14,465 nt of DNA from Balneolia bacterium (GTDB taxonomy: Bacteria; Bacteroidota; Rhodothermia; Balneolales; Cyclonatronaceae). The notes beneath the pieces were generated by a model. The model worked only from the letters and a program-made list of their open reading frames with translations, made no database searches and had not been told where the DNA came from. Of the stretch, positions 14,104 to 14,465 are shown piece by piece (positions within the stretch are counted from its first letter, which is position 1; the number at the start of each line of letters is the position of its first letter). The stretch is from positions 1-14,465 of the forward strand of contig PXDL01000078.1 in NCBI GenBank assembly GCA_003566395.1. The letters are read 5' to 3'. Made by a program: the position numbers and the translations under genes.

Positions 14104-14179
14104 TGGGGGCGTTTTGCAGGATGGTAACGTGTTTTCTTTGAAGCGAAAATTTCTTCGTAACCTGAGTTTGACTCTAAAG

Positions 14180-14236
14180 GTAACCGGTTACAGTTATTAC
14201 AGAGAACAGTAAAAGTGAACAGTGTCAGTAACCAGT
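14180..14236. repeat. Palindrome followed by degenerate CAGTaac heptamer array
   Basis: GTAACCGGTTAC (14180-14191) is a perfect 12-base palindrome. It runs straight into a stretch in which CAG or CAGT recurs at 14191, 14200, 14207, 14220, 14226 and 14233. Spacings of 9, 7, 13, 6 and 7 suggest a decayed tandem heptamer of the form CAGTaac. No coding frame crosses it. Confidence 0.45.
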
Positions 14237-14371
14237 CTGAAGAAATAATTAAAATAGCCGGAGCTTGATATCTGACTAACTTTTGTTGTGAAAGTCATTC
14301 ACAATTCAAAATCACTGTTGTCCGGAGAAACTGATTCTTACTGTATCCTTTGGCAGCATGTTTTTTATCCC

Positions 14372-14398
14372 GCGGATTACGCGGATTGAACGGATTGT
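14372..14398. repeat. Three tandem copies of a 9-base unit
   Basis: GCGGATTAC, GCGGATTGA and ACGGATTGT follow one another without a gap, sharing CGGATT in each. From memory, GCGGATT-type arrays occur as intergenic repeats in several Bacteroidota and relatives, so other copies elsewhere in the genome are likely; that is not tested here. Confidence 0.55.
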
Positions 14399-14405
14399 TC
14401 CTGCC

Positions 14406-14437
14406 AAACTACGAAGTTCCGTGCCCTGAAGTAGTTT
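14406..14437. repeat. 7-bp inverted repeat near the right edge
   Basis: AAACTAC (14406-14412) pairs with GTAGTTT (14431-14437) across an 18-nt loop. A run of six T lies 10 nt further on (14448-14453), too far for a standard intrinsic terminator. It could be the terminus of a repeat element or a weak terminator. Confidence 0.3.
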
Positions 14438-14465
14438 AGAGCCGGAGTTTTTTCCTTGCTTTCAA

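Larger units (their letters stand above)
14104..14465. other. Gene-free right end with short degenerate repeats
   Basis: The last 362 bases hold no coding frame that I can support on either strand. They contain a 12-base palindrome and a degenerate heptamer array (14180-14236), three tandem 9-mers (14372-14398) and an inverted repeat (14406-14437), all listed separately. No clear terminator follows trmB. The mix is typical of decaying intergenic repeat DNA. Confidence 0.5.

Noticed and set aside
14367..14398. CRISPR-like array at the right end
   Set aside because: Units are 9 bases with no spacers and no cas genes nearby; this is a simple tandem repeat.

Overview
The window looks like chromosomal DNA from a member of the Balneolaeota/Rhodothermota, or more broadly the Bacteroidota-like FCB group. 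Two secreted proteins end in a type IX secretion (T9SS) type-A sorting domain of the 'QNFPNPAKDRT...GVYFYQL' kind. One promoter matches the Bacteroidota -7 box TAnnTTTG, and Shine-Dalgarno sequences are present at only some starts. The lineage is inferred from these traits, not from a marker gene. I see no phage, transposon, CRISPR array, plasmid gene, rRNA or tRNA. Nothing in the window is an obvious new defence or mobile system.

Layout. Positions 1-3705 are all on the minus strand. In transcription order they hold a conserved Cys/His-rich protein (often labelled 3-methyladenine DNA glycosylase), an orphan amino-acid-type substrate-binding lipoprotein 18 nt downstream, fabH with its own promoter, and the 5' part of a secreted protein running off the left edge. 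A divergent intergenic region (3706-4020) separates this block from a single-cysteine thioredoxin-fold protein on the plus strand. The 3' end of that gene overlaps, tail to tail, a minus-strand pair of T9SS cargo genes (4628-8482): an 885-residue secreted zinc metallopeptidase with an Ig-like domain, and a 384-residue partner of unknown function. From 8791 onward everything is on the plus strand: a class-III PLP aminotransferase, two adjacent double-domain universal stress proteins, and a tight SDR-pdxH-trmB cluster. The last 362 bases have no gene and carry degenerate short tandem repeats.

How the genes relate. Most are housekeeping or metabolic: fatty-acid initiation (fabH), vitamin B6 salvage (pdxH), tRNA m7G46 modification (trmB), amino-acid metabolism and stress response. 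Links beyond apparent co-transcription are weak. The metallopeptidase and its neighbour are probably exported together by T9SS. The aminotransferase uses the PLP that PdxH makes, but the two are not in one operon.

The most unexpected signal is not a gene. A 10-base string, TCACCCTAAA, sits exactly 8 nt before the start codon of two unrelated genes on opposite strands (start codons at 4021 and 5782). A near copy, TCACCTAAA, lies 9 nt before a third start (12041), with looser versions at 8791 and 3705. It does not resemble a Shine-Dalgarno sequence and may be a lineage-specific start-region element. Four starts were moved inward from the longest possible reading frame (3705, 8791, 10086, 12041) because of ribosome-binding sites, ATG versus TTG, or where family similarity begins.
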